From contig NZ_JAKMHX010000030.1 in the NCBI RefSeq assembly GCF_022048975.1, forward strand, positions 372,001 to 436,000: DNA of 64,000 bases, in the 5' to 3' direction. A program made the position numbers and the translations under genes. The notes under the pieces were generated by a model. The model saw only the letters and a program-made list of their open reading frames with translations, had not been told where the DNA came from and searched no databases. Origin of the DNA: Sporosarcina cyprini. Lineage in GTDB: Bacteria; Bacillota; Bacilli; Bacillales_A; Planococcaceae. Below, piece by piece: positions 61,505-64,000 of the stretch (its first letter is position 1; each line of letters begins with the position of its first letter).

Positions 61505-62521
61505 CTACAATCGCATTGGCTCCATGAAAAACAATTCCAATATCCGTTCGCGCTTGCCGCTTGAAGATTTGAGCTTGTAGTCAATTTCCGCAAGCTTTGA
61601 TAACAGTTCCAGCAGCCTGTCCATCGATGGCAATTGCCGATTTTCCATCATCAGCTTCACTCGATACGGATGGACATTCAACGTCTTCGCGATTTGCTGC
61701 CCATGGTATCCTTTACGCTGCAGGGAAGATACATGAACCATCAATCTAATCTGTCCAGCCAAGAGCGAGGTGAGCATAATCGGCTCTTCTCCATTTCGCA
61801 ACAGATCATGATAGATCGAAATAGCTTCTTTCACTTTTCCTGCCAGATACGCATCGGTTAAACGAAAAACATCCATTTCAGGCGTCCTAGGCACCAGTTT
61901 TTCAATAATATCCTCTGTCACTTCCCCGTCGTTGCCCATAAACAATGCGATTTTTAATAGTTCGTTTGACAGCATGAGCATATCATCACCGGCCCAGTCG
62001 ACTAAGAGCTGGGATGTTTCTGCTGAAATTTGAACTCCATAAGATCCTGCTTCCTGCTGAATCCACGTAGTCAAGTCGCGTCCTGTCAACCGAGCCGCTT
62101 CAATTACTTCCGCTTTCTGCAATATCGTTTTCGTCACGCGCAGTCGCCCATCCAGTTTCTCATATGGTGCCACAAACACAACGATCGCTGTTGGCGAAGG
62201 ATTCGACAGCCAACTTTGAAGATATTCGAGATTATGTACCACTTTTTCCTTTGATTTATCTGACGCTTTCAAAAAGGAGGCGTTATTCGCGATAATTAAT
62301 TTTCGATCTTCCAGGAAAGGGAGCGTATCTGCCTCTTCCAGAACAATTTCCACAGGGGTCTCATCCAAATCGTATCGGATAATGGACGATTCCTCGATAT
62401 CAGGCATCGCTTTCACAATTCGTTTAATCGTCGAGTCGAATATATGCTGCTCCACTCCGGTTAACAAATAAACGGATGCCAGCTGCCCTGACTCGATTTT
62501 TTTCCATTGTGCATTTGCCAT
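61505..62521 (-). CDS. holA: DNA polymerase III subunit delta
   Basis: 338 residues of the clamp-loader delta (YqeN): VYLLTGVEQHIFDSTIKRIV, EEADTLPFLEDRKLIIANNA, SNELLKIALF, HPYRVKLMMENRQ. AGGTGGGA precedes the ATG. Confidence 0.95.
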   Translation of the reverse strand: MANAQWKKIESGQLASVYLLTGVEQHIFDSTIKRIVKAMPDIEESSIIRYDLDETPVEIVLEEADTLPFLEDRKLIIANNASFLKASDKSKEKVVHNLEYLQSWLSNPSPTAIVVFVAPYEKLDGRLRVTKTILQKAEVIEAARLTGRDLTTWIQQEAGSYGVQISAETSQLLVDWAGDDMLMLSNELLKIALFMGNDGEVTEDIIEKLVPRTPEMDVFRLTDAYLAGKVKEAISIYHDLLRNGEEPIMLTSLLAGQIRLMVHVSSLQRKGYHGQQIAKTLNVHPYRVKLMMENRQLPSMDRLLELLSKLAEIDYKLKSSSGKRERILELFFMEPMRL

Positions 62522-62673
62522 GATCCCACCTCCATCTGTACCTCATTATAACGCAAACCTGTCCCTCTATGAACAATTTGTGTCGTTTGTTCAAATCAAG
62601 TCATATAAAACGGATAGTTATGGATTTTTCCATTCTTATCATCTATACTAGAAAGGAATCAGGAGGTGTAGCA

Positions 62674-62808
62674 ATGCATGATTTCGAAAAGGACGTTCAG
62701 TCCAAACGCAATGATTTAATTGACTCAGGAGTCGGATTCGTCGTAGCTTTCATAGGATTCTCCGCAATTTTCGTTATTGCTACAATCGTCGACTTCGTCG
62801 CACGCTAA
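62674..62808 (+). CDS. yqzM: YqzM family small membrane protein
   Basis: 44 residues: MHDFEKDVQSKRNDLIDSGV then one membrane helix (FVVAFIGFSAIFVIATIVDF). AGGAGGTG lies nine bases upstream. Same place as yqzM in B. subtilis. Confidence 0.92.
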   Translation: MHDFEKDVQSKRNDLIDSGVGFVVAFIGFSAIFVIATIVDFVAR

Positions 62809-62818
62809 TACACGCGAA

Positions 62819-62864
62819 AGAAACGGACAACTGCAGCCCAAAGTGGCCACGGTTGTCCGTTTTG
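62819..62864. terminator. Bidirectional terminator between yqzM and comEC
   Basis: AAACGGACAAC and GTTGTCCGTTT pair around a loop that can pair further (GCC/GGC), with T runs on the plus side and AAA on the other. Confidence 0.85.
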
Positions 62865-62865
62865 A

Positions 62866-64000
62866 TTAGTGCATAGCTGAAATGACATAGTCCCCGCCCC
62901 GGACTGTAACCGTGATGGAGCCTTTCTCCGCAGTAGACAGGACAGCTACCCCGTTTGTACGTAATATCTCCAACACTTCTGGATGCGGATGCCCGTATCG
63001 ATTGTTCCTGCCGGCTGAAATGATTGCCGTTTCCGGAGACAGCATCGCGATAAACTCATCGGTACTGGATGTCCGGCTTCCATGATGGCCCGCCTTCAGT
63101 ACGACCCGGCCAAAATCCCGTTCCCTGTACTTCCGAATAAATTGCTCCTCCCCTTCTACCTCCATATCTCCCGTAAAGAGAAAAGCGAGTTCTTCGGTCT
63201 TTAACAGAAGTACAAGAGAGCTATCATTTCCCTTGTAACGACCTTTTTCAGGACTCAGATATTCGAAATGTATCCTCCCCTTTGCCCACTCCGTCCCTTC
63301 CGAAGCCGAAACAATTGGAATACGTCTGTCCAACGCCATACCGATGATGGGTACCATTGTCTGCTCCCATTCGCTGCCTGGAGGTATATGGATTTCCTTA
63401 ACCTTCAGTTCCTCAATCAATTCGTCAGCTCCTTCAATATGGTCGCTGTCTGCATGCGTAAGTATCAATTTATCCACTTTCGTTATCCCCTGCCCTTTTA
63501 AAAAAGGAACTACGATATTCCTTCCGACCTCAAAAGAATTATCAGGCGTTTTCCATGTTGGATCGCCAAAGGATACCGTTCCTCCTGTGTCAATAACATA
63601 TACCGCCCTTCTATATGGAAGCTGGAGCACGATACTATCACCTTGTCCGACATCCAGATAGGTGATCTTACTGTCAGAATCCAGATAAGGTTTCCACTGG
63701 ATCAACAGTACGGGGAAAATGATTAATACAACGCTCTTCTTCCAGTGCCACTTCTTCTCCATGGCAATGAAAAAAAGCAAAATACAAACGACAGCAAAGC
63801 ATGCCAACAGCGGGTCCGGTCTGCCGGGTGTCCATAGCTGAAAAGGCAACCCTGCTGCATACATCGTAATAGAGCCGATACCGAGTCTGAGTGGTGTATA
63901 AAATGCAAACAAAAATGTTGCAATAGGAGGCATAGCCAAAGAAGTGACAAAGAGCAGTATATTCATTGGCAGAATTACGACAGAATACAACGGTACGTAA
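62866..64000 (-). CDS. comEC: DNA uptake channel ComEC, C-terminal part (cut by window edge)
   Basis: 378 residues visible, reading in from the right edge (YVPLYSVVILP). Three or four membrane helices end the Competence domain; then comes a metallo-beta-lactamase-like domain with THADSDHIEG and KAGHHGSRTSST. ComEC forms the membrane channel that passes single-stranded DNA during transformation; the C-terminal domain is thought to degrade the other strand. The frame continues beyond 64000. Confidence 0.95.
   Translation of the reverse strand, partial: YVPLYSVVILPMNILLFVTSLAMPPIATFLFAFYTPLRLGIGSITMYAAGLPFQLWTPGRPDPLLACFAVVCILLFFIAMEKKWHWKKSVVLIIFPVLLIQWKPYLDSDSKITYLDVGQGDSIVLQLPYRRAVYVIDTGGTVSFGDPTWKTPDNSFEVGRNIVVPFLKGQGITKVDKLILTHADSDHIEGADELIEELKVKEIHIPPGSEWEQTMVPIIGMALDRRIPIVSASEGTEWAKGRIHFEYLSPEKGRYKGNDSSLVLLLKTEELAFLFTGDMEVEGEEQFIRKYRERDFGRVVLKAGHHGSRTSSTDEFIAMLSPETAIISAGRNNRYGHPHPEVLEILRTNGVAVLSTAEKGSITVTVRGGDYVISAMH

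Overview
The window comes from a spore-forming, low- to mid-GC Bacillales, most likely Planococcaceae (Sporosarcina-like). The gene order matches the dnaK/lepA to phoH/era neighbourhood of Bacillus subtilis. Sporulation genes (yqfC, yqfD, spoIIP, gpr) show that the host forms spores. Nearly all host genes lie on the minus strand, so transcription runs from high to low coordinates.

Layout. Positions 1-13430 hold the 5' part of recO, then era, cdd, dgkA, ybeY, pgpH, phoH, yqfD, yqfC, an unnamed membrane-anchored protein, floA, yqeZ (NfeD family), rpsU, deoC, a plus-strand DUF4181-like gene and mtaB (yqeV). Positions 48504-64000 hold rsmE, prmA, dnaJ, dnaK, grpE and hrcA (CIRCE-controlled heat-shock operon), hemW, an unknown gene, lepA, spoIIP, gpr, rpsT (plus), holA, yqzM (plus) and the 3' part of comEC.

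Between them sits an apparently complete prophage of about 35.07 kb (13431-48503). On the plus strand are the lysogeny genes: a CI-like repressor, an ImmA-like protein and a large serine integrase. The rest runs on the minus strand: Cro-like and other early regulators, an ORF6N/ORF6C antirepressor-like protein, a DnaD-like replication protein with a DnaC-like helicase loader, many small genes, ArpU, an orphan tyrosine recombinase, an accessory island, HNH and small and large terminase, an HK97-type portal, protease and capsid, a PBSX-like (Xkd) contractile tail, holin, a two-domain endolysin, and WYL-like plus YolD-like proteins at the edge. It therefore predicts a contractile-tailed (myovirus) particle.

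The main discovery is the integration site. The serine integrase inserted the phage inside the start of mtaB. The host start of mtaB (MSSVAFHTLGC) is left behind next to rsmE. The phage supplies a new ribosome-binding site, start codon and look-alike N-terminus (ending TVAMYTLGC) fused in frame to the host gene, so the tRNA methylthiotransferase stays full length. Both junctions share ATACATTAGG and a central TG, and the reconstructed attP has a dyad centred on that TG.

Other points of interest: a programmed -1 frameshift in the tail chaperone gene; an HslV/proteasome-like Ntn-hydrolase between the terminase genes; a 119-nt tRNA-like RNA with a canonical T-arm and 7-bp acceptor-like stem; self-contained accessory (moron) units; a zinc-ribbon/HEPN-like protein; a GCAAC-N5-GTTGC operator array; and several genes under 60 codons.
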